Assembly (NCBI GenBank): GCA_043783155.1
Contig: JAYVZS010000141.1
Location: forward strand, 47,784 to 111,783
DNA from: JAPLDA01 sp043783155
GTDB taxonomy: Bacteria > Bacteroidota > Bacteroidia > AKYH767-A > 2013-40CM-41-45
DNA length: 64,000 bases
Reading direction: 5' to 3'
Below the pieces are notes generated by a model. That model ran no database searches. It was not told the origin of the DNA and saw only the letters and a program-made list of their open reading frames with translations. Below are positions 44,244 to 52,675 of this stretch, one piece after another (positions within the stretch are counted from its first letter, which is position 1; the number at the start of each line of letters is the position of its first letter). The position numbers and the translations under genes were made by a program.

Positions 44244-45710
44244 TTACTCTATGTGTTTAAACATTTCCTCGAGGATTTTCTTATCGTCGAAGGGTGTCTT
44301 TATTCCTTTTACTTCCTGGTATTTTTCATGGCCTTTTCCGGCGACCAAAATGATATCACCCGGCAACGCAAACTGCACGGCGGCTTTGATGGCTTCTTTG
44401 CGGTCGACAATAGAAATTGTTTTCATAATTTCTCCGGGAGAAATTCCTTTTTCCATTTCATGAATAATTTCCGACGGATCTTCCGAACGCGGATTATCAG
44501 AGGTTAGAAATACTTTGTCGCTCAGTTCGCAGGCAATCTTCGCCATCACCGGGCGCTTGCTTGTATCACGGTCGCCACCGCAGCCGACAATGGTGATCAC
44601 ACGACCATGACCTGAACTCACATCGTGAATGGTTGACAAAACATTTTGCAATGCATCCGGCGTGTGAGCATAATCCACCACACCAATGATTTTCTTTTTT
44701 GACGTGACATAATCAAAACGACCTTCCACAGGGCTGAGACGGCTCAGCTCCGTCAGTACTTTCATCTTCTCTTCTTCCAGCAACACCGCTGTTGCATAAG
44801 CAGCCGCAAGGTTGTACGCATTAAAACTTCCAACCAATTTGCAATGCACTTCATGACCATCGAGATTCAGAATCAATCCTGAAAAATGATTTTCAATCAG
44901 CTTGCATTTGTAATCGCTCATCGAGCGAAGACTATAGGTGTATTTTTTTGCTTTCGTATTCTGAAGCATCGTCATTCCATTCTTGTCGTCCTGGTTCACA
45001 AGCGCAAATGATTCTGAAGGAAGCGTATCGAAAAAACTCTTCTTTGCTTTCAGGTATTCGGGAAATGTCTTATGGTAATCGAGATGATCATGGGTAATGT
45101 TGGTGAACACGCCTCCGGCAAACCGGATTCCTGAAACGCGTTTCTGAACGACAGCATGAGAACTCACTTCCATGAAACAATATGTGCATCCTTCATCCAC
45201 CATTGCGGATAAAAGCGCATGCAATTGAAGAGGGTCGGGAGTCGTATGAGTGGAAGGAATTACCTGGTCGTTGATTTGATTTTTTACAGTCGACAACAAT
45301 CCGACACCGTAACCAAGCGATCTGAAAAGTTGAAACAAAAGCGTGACAACCGTGGTCTTTCCATTGGTTCCGGTAACTCCAACTAATTTTATTTTCTCGG
45401 AAGGATTACCGTAAAAATTCGAAGCGATCTGTGCAAGTGCTGTCGCGCTGTCACTTACACGTACGTATGTAATGCCTTCTGCCTGAACTTTCGGAAGCTG
45501 CTCGCAGACAATCGCCACGGCGCCCTTTTCAATAACGGAATTGATGTATTGATGACCATCTACCTGTGTTCCTTTCACCGCAACGAAAAGACTTCCTTCT
45601 TTTGCTTTGCGTGAATCGAAACAGACGTCGGTTACTACAATATCAGTAGAGCCCGATACATCGAGGATTCCCGTTTTATATATGACGTCCTTTAAAATTT
45701 TCATCAGCAC
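44244..45710 (-). CDS. murE: UDP-MurNAc-L-Ala-D-Glu--meso-DAP ligase MurE
   Basis: Cytoplasmic ligase adding the third residue of the stem peptide. The P-loop GVTGTNGKTT is at 111-120, MEVSSHA and FTNITHDHLDYH follow, and DNPRSEDP (about 404-411) contains the DNPR motif that selects meso-diaminopimelate rather than lysine, so the peptidoglycan should be DAP type. Length 488 is typical. It lies between ftsI and mraY with 16- and 1-bp gaps. Confidence 0.96.
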   Translation of the reverse strand: MLMKILKDVIYKTGILDVSGSTDIVVTDVCFDSRKAKEGSLFVAVKGTQVDGHQYINSVIEKGAVAIVCEQLPKVQAEGITYVRVSDSATALAQIASNFYGNPSEKIKLVGVTGTNGKTTVVTLLFQLFRSLGYGVGLLSTVKNQINDQVIPSTHTTPDPLQLHALLSAMVDEGCTYCFMEVSSHAVVQKRVSGIRFAGGVFTNITHDHLDYHKTFPEYLKAKKSFFDTLPSESFALVNQDDKNGMTMLQNTKAKKYTYSLRSMSDYKCKLIENHFSGLILNLDGHEVHCKLVGSFNAYNLAAAYATAVLLEEEKMKVLTELSRLSPVEGRFDYVTSKKKIIGVVDYAHTPDALQNVLSTIHDVSSGHGRVITIVGCGGDRDTSKRPVMAKIACELSDKVFLTSDNPRSEDPSEIIHEMEKGISPGEIMKTISIVDRKEAIKAAVQFALPGDIILVAGKGHEKYQEVKGIKTPFDDKKILEEMFKHIE

Positions 45711-45726
45711 TTATTTTCTTTCTTCC

Positions 45727-47829
45727 TCAGCTTAAATCAATCACGATCTGCTGGCCTCTCTGAATTTTCGCTCCTGCATCAATCGATTGTTTTGAGACCA
45801 CTCCTTTGCCGTTCATCTTCACATGTAATCCCGCATTCTCCAAAATATTCAATGCGTCTTTTGCTCCCATGCCTAACACACTTGGAACCACACCTGAACT
45901 TATTTTTCTTGGAGAAAGCTGAATTGTATTTCTGTCAGATGACGTCGAAACCCATGCTGCATCTGTGTTTGAAGAAGCAACATCCACTTTCAACTGAGCC
46001 AGTATTTTGGTTAATTCTTTTTGTGATCCTGATTTCACCACCGGCAAACTCTGTATCAAAGAATCATGCGTCTGCACCGTGTCATGCATTTCCATGTTGC
46101 TGGAATACACTTTGTCTGAAATTTCTTTGAAGACAGGAGCTGACACGGCTCCGCCGTAATACACATCATTGGAAGGAGCATACACCACTACCATACATGA
46201 ATACTTTGGATTGTCGGCAGGAAAATACCCTACGAACGATGCCTGGTATGTCATGTGATTTTTGTCAAAACCAAACTTCGGATTGAATATCTGCGCCGTT
46301 CCGGTTTTACCGGCAATTTTGTAGCAGGATTTATTTAACGCGGAAGCTGTTCCGTTCTGTACAACACCTTCAAGAAGTTTTCTTGCCTTCGCAATGGCAA
46401 CAGGAGAGGCAATGGAATCTTTGATAATTTCTGTCGGGAACGATTTTACCAATGAACCATGATAGCGTTCCTCACGAACAAACTTCGGTCGCACCATTCT
46501 GCCATTATTGGCAATGGCGTTGTAGAACGTCAGGATCTGCAGGGGCGTGAGATTCACTTCGTACCCGATCGACATCTGTGGCAATGAAATGTGTGACCAG
46601 AATTTATCATCCGTATCTTTTATTCTTGGAGTTCCTTCTCCTTCAATCTGCAAACCGAGCGGCTGGTTCAGATTAAATTTTTTAAGCTGATCAATGAAGC
46701 GCTGTTGATTTTTACCATACGCCTGGTAAATGGCTTTGGAGATTCCAACGTTTGAAGAGGTCTCAAATGCCTGTTGAACGGAAAGCCGGCTTGCTTTAGG
46801 CGGATGAGAATCTTTCATGAGATGATCAAAAAATTTGTACTCGCCGTTCCCGACATTCACCGTGTCTGTCGGCTCCACCAAGCCATCATCCATGGCGGCT
46901 AACAGCGAAGCCATCTTCATGGTAGAGCCCGGCTCGGTTGATTCAGCAATTACATAATTGAAGTCTTCAATATAATTTCCTTCTGATGTTCTGGAGAGAT
47001 TAGCGATCGCTTTTATTTCTCCGGTACTCACTTCCATCAGCACCGCGCATCCGTGATCGGCATTGTGTTTCTGCAGGTGTTCCTCCAGCGCATGTTCGGC
47101 AACGTCCTGTATGTTTACATCAAGAGTTGTAATGAGATCGTTTCCGTCTTTCGGTTCTATTTCATCTTTGTCGTTGATGGGAATCCAGATGCCGCCTGAA
47201 ATTTTTTGCATCAGTCGTTGCCCGCTTACACCTTGAAGCGATTTGTCGAAGGACGCTTCAATTCCGACCGGCTTTACTTCGCGTTGGTAACCGATTGTGC
47301 GGGCAGCAAGAATTTTGAAAGGAAGTTCGCGCACATTCCTGTGTTCAACAAGCAACCCGCCTTTATACCTGCCAAGGCGGAGAAGCGAAAACTGTTTTAC
47401 TTTTTGCAATTCGGGGAAATGTACATTCCGCTGAACGAGGTAATACCTGTTTTGTTCTTCGCGTGCCTGGCGCAAATCGTGTTTGTATTCCTGTTTCGTT
47501 CTATCTTTAAATAATTCGGAAAGCTCCTGCGCAAGTGAATCAACCTGGTCGTTGAACAATTCATTTGTCAGGCCATCTGCCATCATATCCATCCTCACAT
47601 CGTAAATCGGAACCGAAGTGGCAAGCATGCTGCCGTCATCCGAAAAAATATTTCCCCGCGATGCTTCAATATTTTTGTAAGCAGTGGTGAGACTATCCGC
47701 TTTTTCTTTCCAGTAGCTGCCCTGAACAAACTGGATCCGGCAAATCTGAATAATGATGGCTAATCCGAACACGCAGATGAAAATGAAGGCGAGGTAAATC
47801 CTCCACATGATATCTTTTTTCACTTCCAT
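45727..47829 (-). CDS. ftsI: Septal penicillin-binding protein FtsI (transpeptidase) with PASTA domain
   Basis: Bitopic class B PBP crosslinking septal peptidoglycan. An N-terminal transmembrane helix (about 9-30) is followed by the dimerisation domain (ASRGNIFSDDGSMLATSVP) and the transpeptidase domain with S302-T-M-K305, S358-S-N360 and K508-T-G. A single C-terminal PASTA domain (about 645-700: VVPSVLGMGAKDALNILENA) is present, as in many Bacteroidota FtsI proteins. Length 700. It lies between ftsL and murE. Confidence 0.95.
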   Translation of the reverse strand: MEVKKDIMWRIYLAFIFICVFGLAIIIQICRIQFVQGSYWKEKADSLTTAYKNIEASRGNIFSDDGSMLATSVPIYDVRMDMMADGLTNELFNDQVDSLAQELSELFKDRTKQEYKHDLRQAREEQNRYYLVQRNVHFPELQKVKQFSLLRLGRYKGGLLVEHRNVRELPFKILAARTIGYQREVKPVGIEASFDKSLQGVSGQRLMQKISGGIWIPINDKDEIEPKDGNDLITTLDVNIQDVAEHALEEHLQKHNADHGCAVLMEVSTGEIKAIANLSRTSEGNYIEDFNYVIAESTEPGSTMKMASLLAAMDDGLVEPTDTVNVGNGEYKFFDHLMKDSHPPKASRLSVQQAFETSSNVGISKAIYQAYGKNQQRFIDQLKKFNLNQPLGLQIEGEGTPRIKDTDDKFWSHISLPQMSIGYEVNLTPLQILTFYNAIANNGRMVRPKFVREERYHGSLVKSFPTEIIKDSIASPVAIAKARKLLEGVVQNGTASALNKSCYKIAGKTGTAQIFNPKFGFDKNHMTYQASFVGYFPADNPKYSCMVVVYAPSNDVYYGGAVSAPVFKEISDKVYSSNMEMHDTVQTHDSLIQSLPVVKSGSQKELTKILAQLKVDVASSNTDAAWVSTSSDRNTIQLSPRKISSGVVPSVLGMGAKDALNILENAGLHVKMNGKGVVSKQSIDAGAKIQRGQQIVIDLS

Positions 47830-47890
47830 CTTTTAATTATTCGCTTGACTTGTTTACCTATTAAAAAGATTTTCACTTCTTTCTCCGATT

Positions 47891-48301
47891 CTACTTCTTC
47901 TTCTCTTCTCTCACAATAATCCTTTTCGGCGGCTCCAGCGGTTCTTTGATCTGCATCGATGCCACTTCTTTTGCCACCTCCGATGGTTTGCTTCTGAACA
48001 TCACATCCGATTCAGTTGAAATAAATTCAGCGCGCTTTTCGCTCAGCTCAACTTTAATTTTGTCAATCTTCCTGATCGTACTCTCCGCATAATAACTGTT
48101 GCCGATGTAAAACATGATCAAAGCGGTGACAAAGAGTATGAACGGCATTGCATGCACAATCTGGTTCCGGTCGAACATGCGAAACACATCCATGAAACGG
48201 ATAAAATTTCTTGCCGTTTTCGAAGAGCGTTTCTTTTTGACAGTCGCTTCCTTCTTCTGCTCTTTCAGTTTCGGCTCTGCTTTTATTTTATTTTCTGCCA
48301 T
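47891..48301 (-). CDS. ftsL: FtsL-like cell division protein
   Basis: Small bitopic protein of 136 residues: a Lys/Glu-rich cytoplasmic part, one transmembrane helix (MPFILFVTALIMFYIGNSYY, about 53-72) and a short periplasmic coiled coil (IRKIDKIKVELSEKRAEFIS). FtsL sequences are poorly conserved; this call depends on topology, size and position between rsmH and ftsI. It probably forms a complex with FtsB- and FtsQ-like proteins. Confidence 0.87.
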   Translation of the reverse strand: MAENKIKAEPKLKEQKKEATVKKKRSSKTARNFIRFMDVFRMFDRNQIVHAMPFILFVTALIMFYIGNSYYAESTIRKIDKIKVELSEKRAEFISTESDVMFRSKPSEVAKEVASMQIKEPLEPPKRIIVREEKKK

Positions 48302-48303
48302 GG

Positions 48304-49203
48304 TCAGATACGTTCAGCTATTCTCAACTTTGCACTTCTTGCTCTCGGATTTCGTTGCAACTCCTCTTCAGAAGGGAGCAACGCTTTTTTATGTACTGCT
48401 TTGAAAGGAACTCCTGCTAAATTTCCGTAGAAGTCTTTTTCAACTTCGCCGTCAAATTTTCCTTTGGCGATAAAATTTTTCACGAGCCGGTCCTCAAGCG
48501 AGTGATAGGAAATCACAACCAATCGACCGCCTTTCATGATGATGTCCGGACATTGCATCAGCAGATCTTTCAACGCGCCCAGTTCATCGTTCACTTCGAT
48601 CCGCAACGCCTGGAAAACTTTCGCGAAGTATTGGTTTTCCATTCCACGATCAGCACAACTTTCAACTCCTGATTTGAATTCGTTTATGGTTTTAATTTGC
48701 TTTTGCTTTCGTACTTCAACAATTTTCCGCGCCAGTGTTCGCGCATTTCTCACTTCACCGTATTCTGAAAACAACTGCACAAGACGCTCTTCACTGTATT
48801 CATTGATAACATCAGCGGCAGTCAATTCTGTCTCCTTACTCATGCGCATATCAAGCTCCGCATCAAAGCGAATGGAGAAACCACGTTCGGCAACATTGAT
48901 CTGGTGAGATGAAATACCGAGATCGGCAATCAGTCCGTTGATGGGTAACGAATCGTAGTACTTTAGGAATTTTTTCACGTATCTGAAATTGTGCCCGATC
49001 AGCATAAAGCGTTTGTCACTGATTTTGTTTTCCACTGCATCTGCATCCTGATCGAATGCAAAAAGTTTTTCTTCCCTAGTAAACCTCTTTACTATTTCCT
49101 TTGAATGTCCCCCGCCACCGAATGTCACATCAACATAAATTCCCCCGGCAGTGATGTTGAGCCCGTCAACACTTTCCTGCAGCAGAACCGGCTCATGATA
49201 CAT
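48304..49203 (-). CDS. rsmH: 16S rRNA (cytosine(1402)-N(4))-methyltransferase RsmH
   Basis: SAM-dependent methyltransferase modifying C1402 in the ribosomal P site. It starts with the usual YHEPVLLQESVDGL, and the SAM loop is VDVTFGGGGHSKEI. GLIADLGISSHQ, GFSIRFDAELDMRM, FQALRIEVNDELG and GGRLVVISYHSLEDRLVKNF are family motifs. Length 299 is typical. The start overlaps mraZ by 11 bp. Confidence 0.96.
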   Translation of the reverse strand: MYHEPVLLQESVDGLNITAGGIYVDVTFGGGGHSKEIVKRFTREEKLFAFDQDADAVENKISDKRFMLIGHNFRYVKKFLKYYDSLPINGLIADLGISSHQINVAERGFSIRFDAELDMRMSKETELTAADVINEYSEERLVQLFSEYGEVRNARTLARKIVEVRKQKQIKTINEFKSGVESCADRGMENQYFAKVFQALRIEVNDELGALKDLLMQCPDIIMKGGRLVVISYHSLEDRLVKNFIAKGKFDGEVEKDFYGNLAGVPFKAVHKKALLPSEEELQRNPRARSAKLRIAERI

Positions 49204-49660
49204 CGCCTCTGTTTGATTTCTTCCCCATTACTTTTTCCGCTAACCTGGAATAATTTGATTTATCGTCTTTAAACATTTTACTAAACTCTTTTTGTGACCA
49301 TAACTCAATTCGGTTTGCATACGTGTACAACACAATGTCTTTTTCGATGCCCGCGAACTCGAGCAGCTGCTGAGGCACCAACAAACGATTCGTGCTGTCC
49401 AGTTCAAGTATAGTTGCTCCGCGATTAAATTTTCGGATGAACTCTCGGTTCTCTTCAACGAATAAATTCAGTGTGTTCACTTCTTCGCTGTTTCGTTCCC
49501 ATTCTTTCTTCGTGTACACAACGAGATGCTTTTCAATACCACGGTGCACGACAAAAAGTGATTGCTCTTTCACCGGAATTTGTTTTTTCAAACCCATGGG
49601 AAGGAGAAAGCGACCTTTTGTATCAACTGTACTTGGAAACTCACCGATAAAACCCGCCAT
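49193..49660 (-). CDS. mraZ: Transcriptional regulator MraZ
   Basis: Double SpoVT/AbrB-fold protein, first gene of the dcw cluster and a repressor of its promoter in other bacteria. Two copies of the D-x3-R signature are visible: DTKGRFLLP (first repeat, about 13-21) and DSTNRLLVP (second repeat, about 90-98). Length 155 is normal. Three 10-bp-spaced GTGG boxes lie about 41 bp upstream, matching the known mode of MraZ binding. Confidence 0.95.
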   Translation of the reverse strand: MAGFIGEFPSTVDTKGRFLLPMGLKKQIPVKEQSLFVVHRGIEKHLVVYTKKEWERNSEEVNTLNLFVEENREFIRKFNRGATILELDSTNRLLVPQQLLEFAGIEKDIVLYTYANRIELWSQKEFSKMFKDDKSNYSRLAEKVMGKKSNRGDVS

Positions 49661-49700
49661 CCGAAACTTTTTTTGCAGGCGCTAATGTATTATTTTTTTT

Positions 49701-49730
49701 ACCACTTCCTACCACTTTTCCCCACTTTGT
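49701..49730 (-). promoter_or_regulatory. MraZ-binding repeats upstream of mraZ
   Basis: On the minus strand there are three direct repeats GTGGGGAAAA, GTGGTAGGAA, GTGGTAAAAA with exactly 10 bp between equivalent bases (CCAC at 49702, 49712 and 49722 on the plus strand). E. coli MraZ binds TGGG-type boxes with the same 10-bp period, so this is the likely autoregulatory operator of the dcw operon. Confidence 0.8.
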
Positions 49731-50108
49731 TGAAAACTTTTTAACAAAGAAGTTTTTCTGTATGCTCAGGATTAACCTGAAAGGCTTGACAGTAAAGAGA
49801 TACAGGGGATTTACTTAGATTTATTCTGCGAATCTTGAAGGGGTCAGAATGCCGTCAAAAAAGAGCTTTGAAAAAAGAAAACAATCTTTTGAACACCTAA
49901 ATAAAATTCTTTCTGGATGAAAGGCTGCGATGAAAATTATTTCTCCTCGCGATCCTTGCGACTGCGAGAGATTTTTTTCACACTGACGCAAAGCCCGCCA
50001 AGATTTCTCCTGAAAAGTTGCCAGGACAATCCAAATTAGCCCATCACCATAACGAGATTTATATTTTTGAAATCCACTGGAATCCCGTATGTTTGAGAAA
50101 AGTTTTTT
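49731..50108. other. Intergenic region between mraZ and the alpha/beta hydrolase gene
   Basis: This 378-bp stretch separates divergent genes and must hold promoters for the dcw operon (left) and the hydrolase (right). A degenerate relative of the GATCTTTGCG repeat (CGCGATCCTTGCGACTGCGA near 49948-49967) is visible. No gene or RNA is recognised. Confidence 0.4.
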
Positions 50109-50864
50109 ATGCAATACGAAGTAAAGCTCGAAAACGATTTTCAGTTTATTGAAGAAGGCAATGGCCCTGTATTACTTTTGCTGCATGGTTTGTTCGGAGC
50201 ATTGAGCAACTGGGTAGACGTTGTGGAACGCTTTTCTAAAAACTATACGGTCGTCATTCCACTCATGCCGATTTATGCGCTGCCTGTTTTAAACACAAAT
50301 GTGAAAGCGCTGGCGAAATTTGTGAATGACTTTATCAACTACAAAAAAATTTCTGACATTATTCTTATTGGCAACTCGCTTGGTGGACACGTTGCATTGG
50401 TGTATGTAAAAGATCATCCTGAACGGGTGAAAGCAATGGTACTCACAGGAAGTTCCGGGCTCTACGAAAATGCGATGGGTGGCTCATTTCCAAAACGTGA
50501 AAACTATGATTACATCAAAGCGAAAGTAGAAGTTACTTTTTACGATCCGAATACAGCAACGAAAGAACTCGTGGATGAATGTTTTGCCATCGTCAACGAC
50601 AAAGGAAAACTGATTCGCATTCTCTCTCTTGCTAAGTCAGCTATTCGCCACAACATGAGTGATGATTTAAAAGGCATTAAAATTCCTACCTGCCTCATCT
50701 GGGGAAAACAGGATATCGTGACTCCTCCGGAAGTAGCAGAAGAATTTCACCGCCTGCTTCCCTTCAACGATCTTTTCTGGATTGACAAATGCGGACACGC
50801 TCCAATGATGGAACAACCTCAACAGTTTAATGAGGTGTTGGATATGTGGCTGAAGAGAAAGTGA
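50109..50864 (+). CDS. Alpha/beta hydrolase
   Basis: Cytoplasmic hydrolase of the alpha/beta fold, 251 residues, no signal peptide. The oxyanion loop is LLLHGLFG (24-31), the nucleophile is S90 in the elbow GNSLGG, the acid is probably the Asp in WGKQDIVTP (about 205) and the His is in CGHAPMMEQP (about 231). The substrate is unknown. It lies divergent to mraZ and upstream of engB, gldC, gldB and nadE, an arrangement I recall from other Bacteroidota. Confidence 0.9.
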   Translation: MQYEVKLENDFQFIEEGNGPVLLLLHGLFGALSNWVDVVERFSKNYTVVIPLMPIYALPVLNTNVKALAKFVNDFINYKKISDIILIGNSLGGHVALVYVKDHPERVKAMVLTGSSGLYENAMGGSFPKRENYDYIKAKVEVTFYDPNTATKELVDECFAIVNDKGKLIRILSLAKSAIRHNMSDDLKGIKIPTCLIWGKQDIVTPPEVAEEFHRLLPFNDLFWIDKCGHAPMMEQPQQFNEVLDMWLKRK

Positions 50865-50986
50865 TATGATAGATATGAGATTTGAGATTTCAAATCATTT
50901 TTTTATGACAACAATTTTTTATTCTTTTTCTTATGCACTTAACAATTATTCAATAGAAAATTTATGAAGTCCGAGGACAGAAGGTA

Positions 50987-51484
50987 ATGCTTGACTTTGA
51001 TCTATCTGAATTATATGAGGTTGAAACCAAGCGGCTAAAGGAATCTGTCAGAAGAAATAGTATGCGCTTCCCGCCTGAGTTTATGTTTGAACTTTCAAAA
51101 AAAGAGTGGCTTTCTCTAAGGACGCAAATTGCGTCCTTAGAGAAAGGAAGAGGGAAATATCCGAAATACGTACCTTTTGCTTTTACAGAACATGGAGTTG
51201 CTATGTTATCAAGTGTATTAAACAGTGAGAAGGCGATACAGATGAATATTGCAATTATTAAAACCTTTATGATAATAAGGGAATTCGCAATCAACGTCCA
51301 AACACTTCAAAAGAAAATAATATCACTTGAAAAAAGATTTGATGGAAAGATAAATGATATCAATGAAATTATTGAGTATCTCCTTAACCCTCCTCATCCT
51401 GAAAAGAAAGAAAGAAAGAAAGAGCTTCAATTGGGTTCAGGAAATAGTACTCGTTTTACTCTGAACAAGTTTATTTCGTTTTAG
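50987..51484 (+). CDS. ORF6N-domain protein, N-terminally truncated by an in-frame TAG
   Basis: Second ORF6N protein in the window. Visible product: MLDFDLSELYEVETKRLKES, VRRNSMRFPPEFMFELSKKE, PFAFTEHGVAMLSSVLNSEK and AIQMNIAIIKTF, then a coiled coil and a basic tail. Upstream in the same frame the conserved N-terminal motif is intact (KIYEVRGQKV), but a TAG at 50954-50956 separates it from an ATG at 50933 (MHLTIIQ-stop). One nonsense change thus removes the natural start. Translation may begin at 50987 (AGAAGG lies 4 bp before). It lies between the hydrolase and engB, breaking a block that is otherwise conserved. Confidence 0.8.
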   Translation: MLDFDLSELYEVETKRLKESVRRNSMRFPPEFMFELSKKEWLSLRTQIASLEKGRGKYPKYVPFAFTEHGVAMLSSVLNSEKAIQMNIAIIKTFMIIREFAINVQTLQKKIISLEKRFDGKINDINEIIEYLLNPPHPEKKERKKELQLGSGNSTRFTLNKFISF

Positions 51485-51521
51485 CCAATCCTGTTTTTAT
51501 TTTTCATTCTTTTGCATCACC

Positions 51522-52127
51522 ATGAATATCACAGAAGCAAGCTTTTTAATGAGCAATACCGACATTGAAAAATGTCCCGCTCCTACGCTGCCCGAATATG
51601 CATTCATCGGGCGAAGCAATGTGGGCAAGTCGTCGCTCATTAACATGCTCACGAACCGGAAAAACATGGCGAAGACTTCCTCGACTCCCGGTAAAACGCG
51701 GCTCGTCAATCATTTCATCATCAACACCAAATGGTACCTCGTCGATTTGCCGGGATACGGTTACGCGAAAGTTTCTAAAACGTCAAAAGCTACGTGGGAT
51801 AAAATGATCAGCGATTATTTGCTGAAAAGAAAAAACCTGATGAATGTTTTTTTACTTGTTGATTCAAGACTGGAACCACAAAAAATTGATCTTGCCTTTA
51901 TCAAATGGCTTGGAGAAAAGTTGGTGCCGTTTTCAATTGTGTTTACGAAATCCGACAAGCTGAAAAAACAACAAATAATTTATAGTGTTGAGACGTATAA
52001 AAAAGAACTGAAAAAAACGTGGGATGAATTGCCTCCGCTGTTCATTACTTCTTCCGAAAAAAATATCGGGCGCGATGAAATTCTGAATTACATTGAAGCA
52101 ATCAACAAGGATTTTAAAAAACCATAG
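51522..52127 (+). CDS. engB: Ribosome biogenesis GTPase EngB (YsxC/YihA)
   Basis: Essential Ras-like GTPase for large-subunit assembly. G1 is GRSNVGKSS (30-38), G2 is in SSTPGKTRLVN, G3 is DLPGYG (75-80), G4 is TKSD (142-145) and G5 is TSSE. Length 201 is typical. It lies upstream of the convergent gldC gene. Note that the ORF6N gene separates it from the hydrolase. Confidence 0.96.
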   Translation: MNITEASFLMSNTDIEKCPAPTLPEYAFIGRSNVGKSSLINMLTNRKNMAKTSSTPGKTRLVNHFIINTKWYLVDLPGYGYAKVSKTSKATWDKMISDYLLKRKNLMNVFLLVDSRLEPQKIDLAFIKWLGEKLVPFSIVFTKSDKLKKQQIIYSVETYKKELKKTWDELPPLFITSSEKNIGRDEILNYIEAINKDFKKP

Positions 52128-52277
52128 CGATCATTCTTCCTGGTAGTGGTTCGGTTTGAGTGATAAAAATTTTTACACTGAATATCAATTCGAGTATTCG
52201 TACATTCGTATTCATTCGTAATTCGCTATAGGCAAAACACCAGGATATAAATATCAAACTGGCCCACTACCTTCTTC

Positions 52278-52610
52278 CTATTTCATGAACAAATCCGCCT
52301 TCTTCGCGAACGACTCCGAAAATTTTCTGATCTCTTCTGCATTCGCCGTGTCGTCTGTAGCGCGCTGATACGTATCTGCCATGCTCATGAAACTCTCGTA
52401 GAAAAACCGTTTCATATCATCAACGGGCATGTCTTTCGTCCAAAGATCAATACGAAGTGTTGTGTTTTCTTTTGTATCCCAGATAGCAAGCATCGTTGCT
52501 CCGCAATCTTTTTTACCGGCCATGCCGCTGTCACTCGCTTCCCATTGAATCTTTTCGGGAATTTTATTTTCATCCAGCGTGATCGAGAACTTTATTTCTG
52601 ATTCTTTCAT
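52278..52610 (-). CDS. gldC: Gliding motility protein GldC
   Basis: Small cytoplasmic-type protein of 110 residues found with GldB in Bacteroidota. The family features KESEIKFSITLDENKIPEKI, WEASDSGMAGKKDCGATMLA, LRIDLWTKDMPVDDMKRFFY and DTYQRATDD are all present. Its molecular role is unknown; in Flavobacterium johnsoniae it partly supports gliding and is co-transcribed with gldB. Here it follows gldB by 65 bp on the minus strand. Gliding itself cannot be concluded from these two genes alone. Confidence 0.9.
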   Translation of the reverse strand: MKESEIKFSITLDENKIPEKIQWEASDSGMAGKKDCGATMLAIWDTKENTTLRIDLWTKDMPVDDMKRFFYESFMSMADTYQRATDDTANAEEIRKFSESFAKKADLFMK

Positions 52611-52675
52611 ATTGAAATTTGATTATACTTATTCGGCTCCTTACCAATAAACCATTGAACGAATGAACCAATGAA

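Noticed and set aside
50862..50910. GATATGAGATTTGAGATTTCAAAT words as an operator
   Set aside because: Similar words occur at 5828-5855, so they look like dispersed micro-repeats rather than a specific site.
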